A stretch of 64,000 nt of DNA from Rhizobium sp. ZPR4. Its GTDB lineage: Bacteria > Pseudomonadota > Alphaproteobacteria > Rhizobiales > Rhizobiaceae. Both the position numbers and the translations under genes were made by a program. Below, one piece after another: positions 8,000 to 16,491 of this stretch. The notes under the pieces were generated by a model, which saw only the letters and a program-made list of their open reading frames with translations, made no database searches and had not been told where the DNA came from. Positions within the stretch are counted from its first letter, which is position 1; every line of letters begins with the position of its first letter. Location: contig NZ_CP157967.1 of assembly GCF_040215725.1 (NCBI RefSeq), forward strand, positions 2,170,001 through 2,234,000, read 5' to 3'.

Positions 8000-9646
8000 T
8001 CAGGCAAGCTTGCCGCAATAGACATCAAGCGCATCAAGCGCCACCGCCGCTCCGGCATCCGCCGTGCCAAACCCTGGCATGGCGATCGTCTTGCCAAGCT
8101 TGATCTCTTTCGGCAAGGCGACCTTCATGGGCTTGCGGGAGAGATTGAAGACGAAGAGCAGCGTCTCCTCTCCCTCGGAGCGCGTGAACGCGAGAACGTC
8201 TTCTTCCGTGTCGAGGAAGGTCATATCACCATCGCGCAAGGCGGCATGTTCCGCACGGAAGGCCAGTGTCCGCTGATAGTGATGCAGCACCGAATCCCCG
8301 TCGGCTTCCTGCTTGTCGACGGCGAGCGCCGCGTGCTGATAGGGAACCGGCAGCCACGATTTGTCGGCCGTCGTAAAGCCGGCATGGGCGCGGCTCGCCT
8401 CCCAGGGCATCGGCGTGCGGCATCCGTCACGCCCCTTGAAGGCCGGCCAGAAGCGAATGCCGTAGGGATCGCGCAGATCCTCGAAGGCAAGCTCCGCCTC
8501 GGGCAGACCCAATTCCTCGCCCTGATAGAGGCAGATCGAACCGCGCAGGGTTGATAGCAGCGAAATCGCGAGCTTTGCGACACGCGGCTGCTCTTCCTCA
8601 TTCTCGGCAAAACGGCTGACATGACGCTGGACGTCATGGTTGGAAAAGGCCCAGCAGACCCAGCCGTCAACGACATTATCCTGAAAATCGCTGACGCAGC
8701 GGCGGAAATGCGCCGGCGTGAAATCAGGCCCCAAAAGGTCGAACGTGTAGCACATATGCAGCTTGTCGCCGCCGCTGGTATAGGCCGCGACCGTCTCCAG
8801 CGAGCGCGCGCCGTCGCCCACTTCGCCGACGGTCGTGCGGTTTTCATACTGATCGAGCAATGCCCGGAACCGCTTCAGAAAGCCGATATTCTCCGGCTGC
8901 GTCTTGTCGTAGAGGTGGTTCTGCATCCCGTAAGGGTTGCTTTCGGGAGCATCGAGCCCGCTCGATGCGACGAGCGCCGCCGGATTGTCCCGGAGCTTCT
9001 TGTCGCAGAAATAGTAATTGACCGTATCCAGGCGGAAACCGTCCACGCCTCGGTCCAGCCAGAATTTCACGGCCGAAAGCACCGCGTCCTGAACCTCCGG
9101 ATGGTGGAAGTTCAGATCCGGCTGCGAGGTCAGGAAGTTGTGCTGGTAATATTGCCGGCGCACGCCGTCCCACTCCCAGCCGGGTCCGCCGAAGATCGAC
9201 AGCCAGTTGTTGGGCGCCGTGCCGTCTGGCTTCGGATCGGCCCAGACATACCACTCCGCCTTGGGATTGTCGCGGCTTTCCCGGCTCTCCACGAACCAGG
9301 GATGCCGGTCCGACGTGTGCGAGATCACTTGGTCGATGATGACCTTCAACCCCAGCTCGTGCGCTGCCGCCATCATCTCGTCGAAGTCGGCAAGCGTGCC
9401 GAAAATCGGATCGACGTCGCAATAATCGGCGACGTCATAGCCCATGTCGGCCATCGGCGAGGTGAAGAAAGGCGCCAGCCAGATCGCATCGACCCCGAGT
9501 GCGGCAATGTGAGGCAAGCGCCGGGTTATCCCCCTGATGTCGCCGAGCCCGTTGGCATCCGTGTCCTGAAACGACCGCGGATAGACCTGATAGATCACAG
9601 CCCCGCGCCACCAGTCGGCTCCCGCCACGTCATTCGTCGATTTCAT
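8000..9646 (-). CDS. GH13 alpha-glucosidase
   Basis: A 548-residue GH13 enzyme hydrolysing alpha-glucosides such as maltose or isomaltose-type oligosaccharides. The four GH13 regions are visible: nucleophile D207 in GFRLDTVN, acid/base E275 in VGEVGD and the transition-state Asp D338 in FSNHD. WWRGAVIYQVYPRSF is the usual opening of oligo-1,6-glucosidase/alpha-glucosidase. No signal peptide follows the chosen ATG at 9644-9646, so a cytoplasmic enzyme is expected; the frame stays open to 9733 but the sequence there is not family-like. It is divergent from opp, and a palindrome lies between the two. Confidence 0.92.
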   Translation of the reverse strand: MKSTNDVAGADWWRGAVIYQVYPRSFQDTDANGLGDIRGITRRLPHIAALGVDAIWLAPFFTSPMADMGYDVADYCDVDPIFGTLADFDEMMAAAHELGLKVIIDQVISHTSDRHPWFVESRESRDNPKAEWYVWADPKPDGTAPNNWLSIFGGPGWEWDGVRRQYYQHNFLTSQPDLNFHHPEVQDAVLSAVKFWLDRGVDGFRLDTVNYYFCDKKLRDNPAALVASSGLDAPESNPYGMQNHLYDKTQPENIGFLKRFRALLDQYENRTTVGEVGDGARSLETVAAYTSGGDKLHMCYTFDLLGPDFTPAHFRRCVSDFQDNVVDGWVCWAFSNHDVQRHVSRFAENEEEQPRVAKLAISLLSTLRGSICLYQGEELGLPEAELAFEDLRDPYGIRFWPAFKGRDGCRTPMPWEASRAHAGFTTADKSWLPVPYQHAALAVDKQEADGDSVLHHYQRTLAFRAEHAALRDGDMTFLDTEEDVLAFTRSEGEETLLFVFNLSRKPMKVALPKEIKLGKTIAMPGFGTADAGAAVALDALDVYCGKLA

Positions 9647-9815
9647 CAAACCGCCTCGATATCGCACAAGGTTCTCCAGTTTGCACACTCGGGCGCGGGC
9701 GGCAAGCTGCAATCGGCTTGCTGGGAAGTTCAACCAACGGGCGGATAAATTCGCAGTATCAATTTTAGCGAATTATCAATATGAAAGTTCACACGCTAAG
9801 CATGCCCGACTTTTT

Positions 9816-9846
9816 TTGACTTGAAAGCGACGTCGCTTTCGATAAC
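9816..9846 (+). promoter_or_regulatory. candidate promoter with 18-bp palindromic operator
   Basis: TTGACT (9816-9821) resembles a -35 box and GATAAC (9841-9846) a weak -10 box. Between them lies the perfect 18-bp palindrome GAAAGCGACGTCGCTTTC (9823-9840). A repressor binding there would block RNA polymerase directly. The site is about 95 bases before oppA and about 175 bases from the divergent glucosidase. The spacer of 19 is slightly long for a sigma-70 promoter. Confidence 0.5.
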
Positions 9847-9938
9847 TTCCCGCATTGACCTGCACGTACAGGTCACCTGCGGGATCAAAAACACCCTTGT
9901 AAAACAAGGATAATAACTCCAGAAAGGTGGGAAAAGGT

Positions 9939-11519
9939 ATGACTCATTTCACCAGAAAATTCCTCGCGACAGCTCTCGTCAGCACGGTATTGAGCTTCTC
10001 CGCGCATGCTGCCACACTGAATATCCACAACGGCGGCGACCCGACTTCGCTCGACCCGCAAAAAATTTCCGGCGACTGGGAAAACCGCATCGACGGCGAT
10101 ATTTTCGAAGGACTGGTGACCGAGGATCCCAAGGACAACCCCATTCCTGGCCAGGCCGCAAGCTGGACCATTTCCCCCGACCAGAAGGTCTATACCTTCA
10201 AGCTGCGTGACGGCATCAAGTGGTCAGACGGCCAGCCGGTGACGGCACAGGACTTCGTCTTTGCCTTCCAGCGCCTGATGGACCCGAAGACCGCCGCACA
10301 GTACGCCTATCTGCAATATACGATCCTGAACGCGGAAAAGATCAACAAGGGCGAGATCAAGGATCCGACCCAGCTCGGCGTCAAGGCGATCGACGACAAG
10401 ACGCTGGAAATCACGCTCGAGAATCCCACCCCCTACTTCCTCAACGCCCTGATGCACTACACGGCCTATCCGCTGCCCAAGCACGTCGTGGAAGCCAAGG
10501 GCGACCAGTGGGTCAAGATCGGCAACATCGTCACCAACGGCCCGTACAAGCCCACCGAATGGGTGCCTGGTTCGCACGTCAGCATGGTCAAGAGTGACCA
10601 GTATTACGACGCCAAGGACGTGAAGATCGACAACGTCAACTATTACACGCTGGAAGATCAGGCCGCTGCCCTGAAGCGCTATCGTGCCGGCGAATTCGAT
10701 ATCCTCACCTCGTTCCCCGCTGACCAGTTCGAGTGGATACAGAAGAACCTTCCCGGCCAGGCGCATGTGGTGCCCTTCCTTGGCACCTACTACTACGTCC
10801 TGAACGCCACCAAGCCGCCCTTCAACGACAAGCGCGTCCGCCAGGCTCTCTCCATGGCCGTCAACCGTGAGGTCATCGGCCCGAAGATCCTCGGAACCGG
10901 TGAATTGCCGATGTATTCCTGGGTACCGCCGGGCACGGCCAATTACGGCGAGCCGGCCTATGTCAGCTGGAAGGACGAGCCCTACAAGCAGAAGGTCGAA
11001 GAGGCCAAGAAGCTGCTGAAGGAAGCAGGCTTCGGTCCAGACCATCCGCTGAAGACACAGCTGCGCTACAACACCAACGACAACCACAAGCGCATCGCCG
11101 TTGCGATCGCCGCCATGTGGAAGCCGCTTGGCGTCGATATCGAGCTCTACAACACCGAAACCAAGGTGCATTACGATGAAATGCAGCGCGGCGAGGTGCA
11201 GATCGGTCGCGCCGGCTGGCTCGCCGACTATAACGACCCGATCAACTTCCTGAACCTGCTGTCCACCGGCGTCGAAATGAACTACGGCCGCTGGAGCAAC
11301 AAGGATTACGATGCCCTCATCAAGCAGGGCAACGAAGAGATCGATCTGAAGAAGCGCGCCGAGATCTACAAGAAGGCCGAACAGCTGGCCCTCGACGACA
11401 GCGCCGCAATCCCGATCTACTACTACGTTTCCCAGAACATCGTCGCCCCGAAGGTCCAGGGCTTCGTCGACAACATCCAAGACATCCACCGCACGCGCTG
11501 GCTGTCGGTTAAAGAATAA
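9939..11519 (+). CDS. oppA: oligopeptide ABC transporter substrate-binding protein OppA
   Basis: Periplasmic solute-binding protein family 5, 526 residues from the ATG at 9939 (AAAGGTGGG ribosome site before it; the GTG at 9927 is part of that site). It has a signal peptide (MTHFTRKFLATALVSTVLSF to SAHA-A) and the family pattern: DPTSLDPQ near the mature start, YTFKLRDGIKWSDGQPVTA, and NNATKPPF-like NATKPPFNDKRVRQALSMAVNR. Closest in style to OppA rather than nickel- or dipeptide-specific DppA/NikA. First gene of oppABCDF. Confidence 0.93.
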   Translation: MTHFTRKFLATALVSTVLSFSAHAATLNIHNGGDPTSLDPQKISGDWENRIDGDIFEGLVTEDPKDNPIPGQAASWTISPDQKVYTFKLRDGIKWSDGQPVTAQDFVFAFQRLMDPKTAAQYAYLQYTILNAEKINKGEIKDPTQLGVKAIDDKTLEITLENPTPYFLNALMHYTAYPLPKHVVEAKGDQWVKIGNIVTNGPYKPTEWVPGSHVSMVKSDQYYDAKDVKIDNVNYYTLEDQAAALKRYRAGEFDILTSFPADQFEWIQKNLPGQAHVVPFLGTYYYVLNATKPPFNDKRVRQALSMAVNREVIGPKILGTGELPMYSWVPPGTANYGEPAYVSWKDEPYKQKVEEAKKLLKEAGFGPDHPLKTQLRYNTNDNHKRIAVAIAAMWKPLGVDIELYNTETKVHYDEMQRGEVQIGRAGWLADYNDPINFLNLLSTGVEMNYGRWSNKDYDALIKQGNEEIDLKKRAEIYKKAEQLALDDSAAIPIYYYVSQNIVAPKVQGFVDNIQDIHRTRWLSVKE

Positions 11520-11528
11520 TTGGGAACA

Positions 11529-11560
11529 GGCTCCCTCCCGGACACAACCGGGAGGGAGCC
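11529..11560 (+). terminator. 13-bp stem-loop between oppA and oppB
   Basis: GGCTCCCTCCCGG (11529-11541) pairs perfectly with CCGGGAGGGAGCC (11548-11560) over a six-base loop. No T run follows. In ABC transporter operons such helices protect the binding-protein message and reduce downstream permease expression; that role is inferred here. Confidence 0.65.
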
Positions 11561-11570
11561 GTCTAAGACC

Positions 11571-12494
11571 ATGTTTGGCTACGCTCTCCGTCGTTTGCTG
11601 TCGACAATCCCTGTCTTGTGGATTGCCGTGACAGTGTGTTTTTTCATTCTGCGCCTCGCTCCTGGCGGCCCTTTCGATGGCGAAAGGCCATTGCCGCCCG
11701 AAGTCAAAGCCAACCTTGCGGCTCACTACAACCTCGACAAGCCCCTGGTTGAGCAATACCTGATCTATGTCGGCGACGTCATGAAGGGCGACCTTGGCCC
11801 CTCCTTCGCCAATCAGGACTTCACCGTCACCCAGCAGATCATGTCCGGCTTCCCCTATACGCTGACTATCGGCGGCGTCGCCTTCGTGCTTGCAACGGTC
11901 GTCGGCGTCTTCATAGGCTGTCTTGGGGCGCTCTATCAAAACCGCGCGGCCGACTACTGGCTGGGCGGAGGTCTCCTCATCGGCTTGGTCATGCCAAGCT
12001 TCCTCATCGCCCCCATCCTTCAGCTCGTCTTCGGCAACACGCTCGGCTGGCTGCCGGTCGGCGGCTGGGGCGATGGTTCGATCAAGTTCCTGATCCTGCC
12101 CATCATCGTACTGACGCTGCCGCATGCGGCACGCATCTCACGCCTGATGCGCGGCTCGATGATCGAGGTCATGAGCCAAAACTTCATCCGCACCGCCAAG
12201 GCCAAGGGCATCGGCCCGCGGCTGACGATCATGCGGCACGCATTGAAGCCGGCCATGATGCCCGTCGTCTCCTATCTCGGACCGGCAGCAAGCTACCTGC
12301 TCACCGGTTCGCTGGTCGTGGAGAGCATCTTCGGTCTCCCCGGCGTCGGCCGCTACTTTGTCGGAGCGGCGCTGAACCGCGACTACGGCATGGTTCTCGG
12401 CACGGTCATTTTCTACATGGTCCTGATCGTGGTCCTCAACCTGCTGGTGGACATCGCCTATGCCTGGCTCGATCCGAAAGTGAGAATGCGATGA
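11571..12494 (+). CDS. oppB: oligopeptide ABC transporter permease OppB
   Basis: A 307-residue inner-membrane permease: MFGYALRRLLSTIPVLWIAVTV is the classic first membrane helix of OppB/DppB, followed by APGGPFD. The ABC-docking loop (RTAKAKGIGPRLTIMRHALKPA) is near residue 205, and the C-terminus has the usual LNLLVDIAYAWLDPKVR. The ATG at 11571 is used since upstream in-frame codons lie in the stem-loop. Its stop overlaps oppC by four bases. Confidence 0.93.
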   Translation: MFGYALRRLLSTIPVLWIAVTVCFFILRLAPGGPFDGERPLPPEVKANLAAHYNLDKPLVEQYLIYVGDVMKGDLGPSFANQDFTVTQQIMSGFPYTLTIGGVAFVLATVVGVFIGCLGALYQNRAADYWLGGGLLIGLVMPSFLIAPILQLVFGNTLGWLPVGGWGDGSIKFLILPIIVLTLPHAARISRLMRGSMIEVMSQNFIRTAKAKGIGPRLTIMRHALKPAMMPVVSYLGPAASYLLTGSLVVESIFGLPGVGRYFVGAALNRDYGMVLGTVIFYMVLIVVLNLLVDIAYAWLDPKVRMR

Positions 12495-13408
12495 TCCTCA
12501 ATTCCGCCAAGAGAGAATTGCTGGAAGCGGAATTGCTTTCGGCAGAAGGGCTCGCACCCAAGGGGCGCTCCCTCACCGGCGATGCCATGCGTCGCCTCCT
12601 GCGCAACAAGGCGGCAGCACTTTCGCTGATCGTGCTGGCAGTGCTGGTGCTGGTCGCCATATTCGGCCCGTATTTCCTGCCCTTCAACTACGAGGATCCG
12701 GACTGGAACTCGTTCCGCGGCGCTCCGGACTTTGCCGCGGGCCACTATTTCGGTACCGACGGCAATGGCCGTGACCTGTTGGCCCGCACGCTCTACGGTA
12801 CACGCGTCTCGCTGACCGTTGCTCTGGTGGCGACCCTCGTTTCGGTCGTCATCGGCGTGCTCTACGGCGCAGTCGCCGGCTATTTCGGCGGCCGCGTCGA
12901 TGCAATCATGATGCGCTTCGTCGATATCATGTACGCCCTGCCCTACGTGCTTTTCGTCATCCTGCTGATGGTGATCTTCGGCCGTAACGTCTACCTTCTG
13001 TTTGCGGCGATCGGTGCGCTGGAATGGCTCACCATGGCCCGCATCGTGCGCGGCCAGACCCTGTCGATCAAGCAGCGGGAATTCATCGAGGCCGCCCGCG
13101 CCTCCGGGCAGCGGTCGTTCAAGATCATCCTCAAGCACATCGTGCCGAACCTCGTCGGCCCGGTCGTCATCTATGCGACGCTGACCATCCCGGAAATCAT
13201 TGCGACGGAGAGCTTCCTCTCCTATCTCGGCTTCGGTGTTCAGGAGCCGCTGACGTCTCTCGGCACGCTGATTGCCGAAGGCTCTGCCGGCATGGAGACG
13301 ACGCCCTGGCTGCTGTTCTTCCCGGCCGGCTTCCTGGTCGCGCTGCTGATGAGCCTGCTCTTCATCGGCGACGGTCTGCGCGACGCATTCGATCCGAAGG
13401 ATCGCTGA
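12491..13408 (+). CDS. oppC: oligopeptide ABC transporter permease OppC
   Basis: A 305-residue OppC-type permease with a long cytoplasmic N-terminus (SLTGDAMRRLLRNKAAALS), then FGTDGNGRDLLARTLYGTRVSL, the hallmark of this subfamily, and the ABC-docking loop EAARASGQRSFKIILKHIVPN. It ends GDGLRDAFDPKDR as expected. Coupled by overlap to oppB and followed by oppD after one base. Confidence 0.93.
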   Translation: MILNSAKRELLEAELLSAEGLAPKGRSLTGDAMRRLLRNKAAALSLIVLAVLVLVAIFGPYFLPFNYEDPDWNSFRGAPDFAAGHYFGTDGNGRDLLARTLYGTRVSLTVALVATLVSVVIGVLYGAVAGYFGGRVDAIMMRFVDIMYALPYVLFVILLMVIFGRNVYLLFAAIGALEWLTMARIVRGQTLSIKQREFIEAARASGQRSFKIILKHIVPNLVGPVVIYATLTIPEIIATESFLSYLGFGVQEPLTSLGTLIAEGSAGMETTPWLLFFPAGFLVALLMSLLFIGDGLRDAFDPKDR

Positions 13409-13409
13409 C

Positions 13410-14405
13410 ATGACAGAGACACTTCTCGAACTCAAAGACTATTCGATCACGTTCCGCACGCCAGAAGGCGAAGTGGCAGCCGTATCGAAGATGAACCTGA
13501 AAGTCGGCCGCGGCGAACGCATCGCCATCGTCGGCGAATCCGGTTCCGGCAAGAGCCAGACCTTCCTCGGCCTGATGGGCCTGCTCGCCAAGAACGGCCG
13601 CACCAGCGGCCAGGCGCTGCTCGACGGCAAGGATCTGCTGACCCTGAAGCCGCGCGAACTCGACCATGTGCGTGGCAAGGACATGGCCATGGTCTTCCAG
13701 GACCCGATGACGGCCCTCAACCCGTCGCTGCGCATATCCAGGCAGTTGACGGAGCAGCTGGAGGTCCATGGCGGCCTGACGGCGCGTGCGGCCTCAACAG
13801 CGGCGCTCGATATGCTGAAGCGGGTCGGCATCCCTGATCCGACGCGGCGCTTCAACCTCTATCCGCACGAGCTTTCCGGCGGTATGCGCCAGCGCATCGT
13901 CATCGCCATGGCGCTACTCACCAAGCCGAAGCTCCTCATTGCCGACGAGCCGACGACGGCGCTCGACGTGACGATCCAGGCGCAGATCCTCGATCTTTTC
14001 AACGAGTTGACGGCGGAAATGCACACGGCGCTCGTCATGATTACTCATGACCTGGGTGTCGTTGCCGGCCTCGCCGACCGCGTCGCCGTCATGTATGCCG
14101 GTCGCATCGTCGAGGAAGCGCCGGTGGAGGAGCTGTTCGAAAGTCCGGCCCATCCCTATACGGCAGCGCTCCACTCGGCGATCCCGCGCCCCGACCAGGA
14201 TGTCGACGATCTCACCGTCATCCCCGGACGACCGCCGAACCTGATGCACCTGCCGCGCGGCTGCGCCTTCTCGCCGCGCTGCGCCCATGTGCAGGACGAC
14301 TGTCTGGATGCGGCGCCGCCGCTCGCTCAACTTGCGTCGCGACGCTGCACGGCCTGCTTCCATCCCCTTTCGGCTAATCAGGAACGGAGCCTCGTCCATG
14401 GCTGA
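13410..14405 (+). CDS. oppD: oligopeptide ABC transporter ATP-binding protein OppD
   Basis: ATPase of 331 residues with Walker [10 protein letters not shown], signature LSGGMRQR, Walker [13 protein letters not shown] and H-loop [10 protein letters not shown]. The C-terminal oligopeptide/dipeptide transporter domain is present, with a Cys-rich part ([15 protein letters not shown]). In this family those cysteines can hold an iron-sulfur cluster. The stop lies within oppF (eight-base overlap). Confidence 0.94.
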   Translation: MTETLLELKDYSITFRTPEGEVAAVSKMNLKVGRGERIAIVGESGSGKSQTFLGLMGLLAKNGRTSGQALLDGKDLLTLKPRELDHVRGKDMAMVFQDPMTALNPSLRISRQLTEQLEVHGGLTARAASTAALDMLKRVGIPDPTRRFNLYPHELSGGMRQRIVIAMALLTKPKLLIADEPTTALDVTIQAQILDLFNELTAEMHTALVMITHDLGVVAGLADRVAVMYAGRIVEEAPVEELFESPAHPYTAALHSAIPRPDQDVDDLTVIPGRPPNLMHLPRGCAFSPRCAHVQDDCLDAAPPLAQLASRRCTACFHPLSANQERSLVHG

Positions 14406-15384
14406 GCAAACGCTTCTGAAGGTCGAGCATCTGACGACCGAATTCGAGCTGCCGTCGAAATCCCTCTTCAAGCCGCCGATGATCCTGACGGCCGTCAACG
14501 ATGTCAGCTTCGAGTTGAAGACCGGACGCACACTCGGTATCGTCGGCGAGTCCGGCTGCGGCAAGTCCACGCTCGGCCGCTCGATCCTGCGGCTCATCAA
14601 GGCGCAGAAGGGTCGTATCATGTGGCAGGGCGGCAACCTGCTCGATCTCACCGAGGAGGAGATGCGCGCCGCCCGCCGCGACATGCAGATCATCTTCCAG
14701 GACCCGATCGCCTCGCTCGATCCGCGCATGACCGTCGGTGACATCATCGCCGAGCCACTGACCGTCTTCGAACCGAAACTGAGCCGCGCGCACCGTCAGG
14801 ATCGCGTTCGCGAGATCATGGCGGCCGTCGGTCTCGTCCCCGAGATGATCAACCGTTACCCACACGAGTTCTCGGGCGGCCAGGCACAGCGCATCGGCAT
14901 CGCCCGTGCCGTCATCACCCGGCCGAAGCTCATCATCTGCGATGAGCCGGTCTCGGCCCTCGATGTCTCGATCCAGGGCCAGGTCATCACGCTTCTGCGC
15001 CGCCTGCGCAAGGAGTTCGGCCTGACCCTGATCTTCATCAGCCACGACCTTTCCGTCGTACGCCTGATCTCGGACGACGTGCTGGTGCTCTATCTCGGCA
15101 AGGTGGTGGAAGCGGGCGAAGCCGCGACGGTCTTCGACCATCCGGCGCATCCCTATACGCAGGCGCTGTTCTCTGCCGCGCCGATCCCCGACCCGAAACT
15201 GGCACGCGGCCGCGAGCGCATCCGCCTGCAGGGCGATCCGCCCTCGCCGCTCAACCCACCGCCGGGCTGCGTCTTCTCGCCCCGCTGTTGGAAAGCGACC
15301 GATGTCTGCCGCACGAAAATGCCGCCGACCGAGCAGGTGCGTCCGGGCCAAACGGCAGCTTGCTATCATATGGATCGGCCATAA
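14398..15384 (+). CDS. oppF: oligopeptide ABC transporter ATP-binding protein OppF
   Basis: Second ATPase of the importer, 328 residues from the ATG at 14398. Walker A GESGCGKST, signature FSGGQAQR, Walker B LIICDEPVSALD and H-loop ISHDLSVV are intact, and the C-terminus has the conserved PPPGCVFSPRC motif. An open extension to 14287 belongs to another frame of oppD and is not used. Last gene of the opp operon; a GC-rich hairpin follows. Confidence 0.94.
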   Translation: MAEQTLLKVEHLTTEFELPSKSLFKPPMILTAVNDVSFELKTGRTLGIVGESGCGKSTLGRSILRLIKAQKGRIMWQGGNLLDLTEEEMRAARRDMQIIFQDPIASLDPRMTVGDIIAEPLTVFEPKLSRAHRQDRVREIMAAVGLVPEMINRYPHEFSGGQAQRIGIARAVITRPKLIICDEPVSALDVSIQGQVITLLRRLRKEFGLTLIFISHDLSVVRLISDDVLVLYLGKVVEAGEAATVFDHPAHPYTQALFSAAPIPDPKLARGRERIRLQGDPPSPLNPPPGCVFSPRCWKATDVCRTKMPPTEQVRPGQTAACYHMDRP

Positions 15385-15400
15385 GGCAGTTCTAGGAAAA

Positions 15401-15425
15401 GTGGACGGCGGCTGCCGCCGTCCAC
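15401..15425 (+). terminator. GC-rich hairpin after oppF
   Basis: GTGGACGGCGGC (15401-15412) pairs with GCCGCCGTCCAC (15414-15425), leaving a very small loop. It lacks a T run, so it would act as a 3' stabilising helix or weak terminator. The preceding TTCTAGGAAAAGTG resembles part of rhizobial intergenic repeats but the match is short. Confidence 0.5.
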
Positions 15426-15483
15426 CTTGCCCCAGCCGCCGCTTGCGCGTATGCAGCACCAAGACAAAATGCAGGAGGCAGTC

Positions 15484-16401
15484 TTGGGCGGGCGTTTTCT
15501 ATCGATCGGCGAATGCATGGTGGAACTGTCGCAGGCCGATGACGGACACCTGCGCAAGGGCTTTGCCGGCGACACCTTCAACACCGCCTGGTATGCCCGC
15601 GCCTGCCTGCCGGCAGACTGGGCGATCGATTATTTCACCGCACTCGGCGACGATGCCATGTCCGACGAGATGGTCGCCTTCATGAGTGGCGCCGGCATCG
15701 GCACGGAAAGCATCCGCCGCCTCCGCGGCAAGACGCCGGGCCTCTACATGATCAATCTGAAAGACGGCGAACGCTCTTTCAGCTATTGGCGCGACAGTTC
15801 TGCCGCCCGCCAGCTTGCTGCCGATGGCGATGCCCTGCGCACCGCAATCGAAGCCTCCGACGTACTTTACTTTTCCGGCATCACGCTGGCGATCCTGTCG
15901 CGCGAAGACGCCTTCACCCTGCTTGCAGAACTGCGCCGCGCCAAGGCTGCCGGTAAGCTGGTCGCCTTCGATCCCAACCTGCGGCCGCGCCTCTGGTCCA
16001 GCCTCGACGCGATGCACACGATGATTGCAGAGGGTGCGCGCGCCGCGACACTCGTCATGCCGAGCTTCGATGATGAAGCCGCCCATTTCGGCGACGATTC
16101 GATCGCCGCCACCATACGCCGCTACCGGCAATACGGAGCCGCCATGGTCATCGTCAAGAATGGCGCCGACGGCGCGACCATTGGCGACGGCGCAGACGAG
16201 ACGCTCGTCCCAGCGGTCAAGGTCGTCAAGGTGATCGATACGACCAGCGCCGGCGACAGCTTCAACGGCGCATTTCTGGCTCACTATCTGCAGCACAAGG
16301 ATGCCGTTGCCGCAGCCGGCTTCGCCGCAAAAATCGCGGCAAAAGTCATTCAGGAATACGGTGCGCTCGTCGCACCCGAGAAGCTGAAATCCATCCACTA
16401 A
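15484..16401 (+). CDS. kdgK: PfkB-family sugar kinase, likely 2-keto-3-deoxygluconate kinase
   Basis: Ribokinase-fold kinase, 305 residues from the TTG at 15484. FLSIGECMVELSQ, the sugar-binding AGDTFNTAWYARA block and the catalytic DTTSAGDSFNGAF (anion hole and base Asp) are visible; the usual GAGD reads SAGD. This combination is typical of KDG kinases, which phosphorylate 2-keto-3-deoxygluconate before Entner-Doudoroff aldol cleavage. I chose TTG because a perfect AGGAGG (15473-15478) sits five bases before it; ATG codons at 15451 and 15469 are alternatives, the second overlapping that site. Confidence 0.8.
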   Translation: MGGRFLSIGECMVELSQADDGHLRKGFAGDTFNTAWYARACLPADWAIDYFTALGDDAMSDEMVAFMSGAGIGTESIRRLRGKTPGLYMINLKDGERSFSYWRDSSAARQLAADGDALRTAIEASDVLYFSGITLAILSREDAFTLLAELRRAKAAGKLVAFDPNLRPRLWSSLDAMHTMIAEGARAATLVMPSFDDEAAHFGDDSIAATIRRYRQYGAAMVIVKNGADGATIGDGADETLVPAVKVVKVIDTTSAGDSFNGAFLAHYLQHKDAVAAAGFAAKIAAKVIQEYGALVAPEKLKSIH

Positions 16402-16404
16402 ACG

Positions 16405-16422
16405 CTGTAATATTTCCATCAT
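16405..16422 (+). promoter_or_regulatory. candidate Pho box
   Basis: CTGTAAT (16405-16411), four bases, CCATCAT (16416-16422) resembles the PhoB site of two CTGTCAT repeats with four-base spacing: six and five of seven bases match. It lies about 70 bases before the glycosyltransferase. Confidence 0.35.
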
Positions 16423-16491
16423 GGACACCCCCCACAATAGAGTGGGCGCGGGAATCATGTTTGAAACACCGCAATCGCTGGCACCGTCATC

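Noticed and set aside
10224..12125. 633-codon antisense open frame opposite oppA/oppB
   Set aside because: It spans two genes with intact motifs and has no family similarity; length reflects codon bias on the coding strand.
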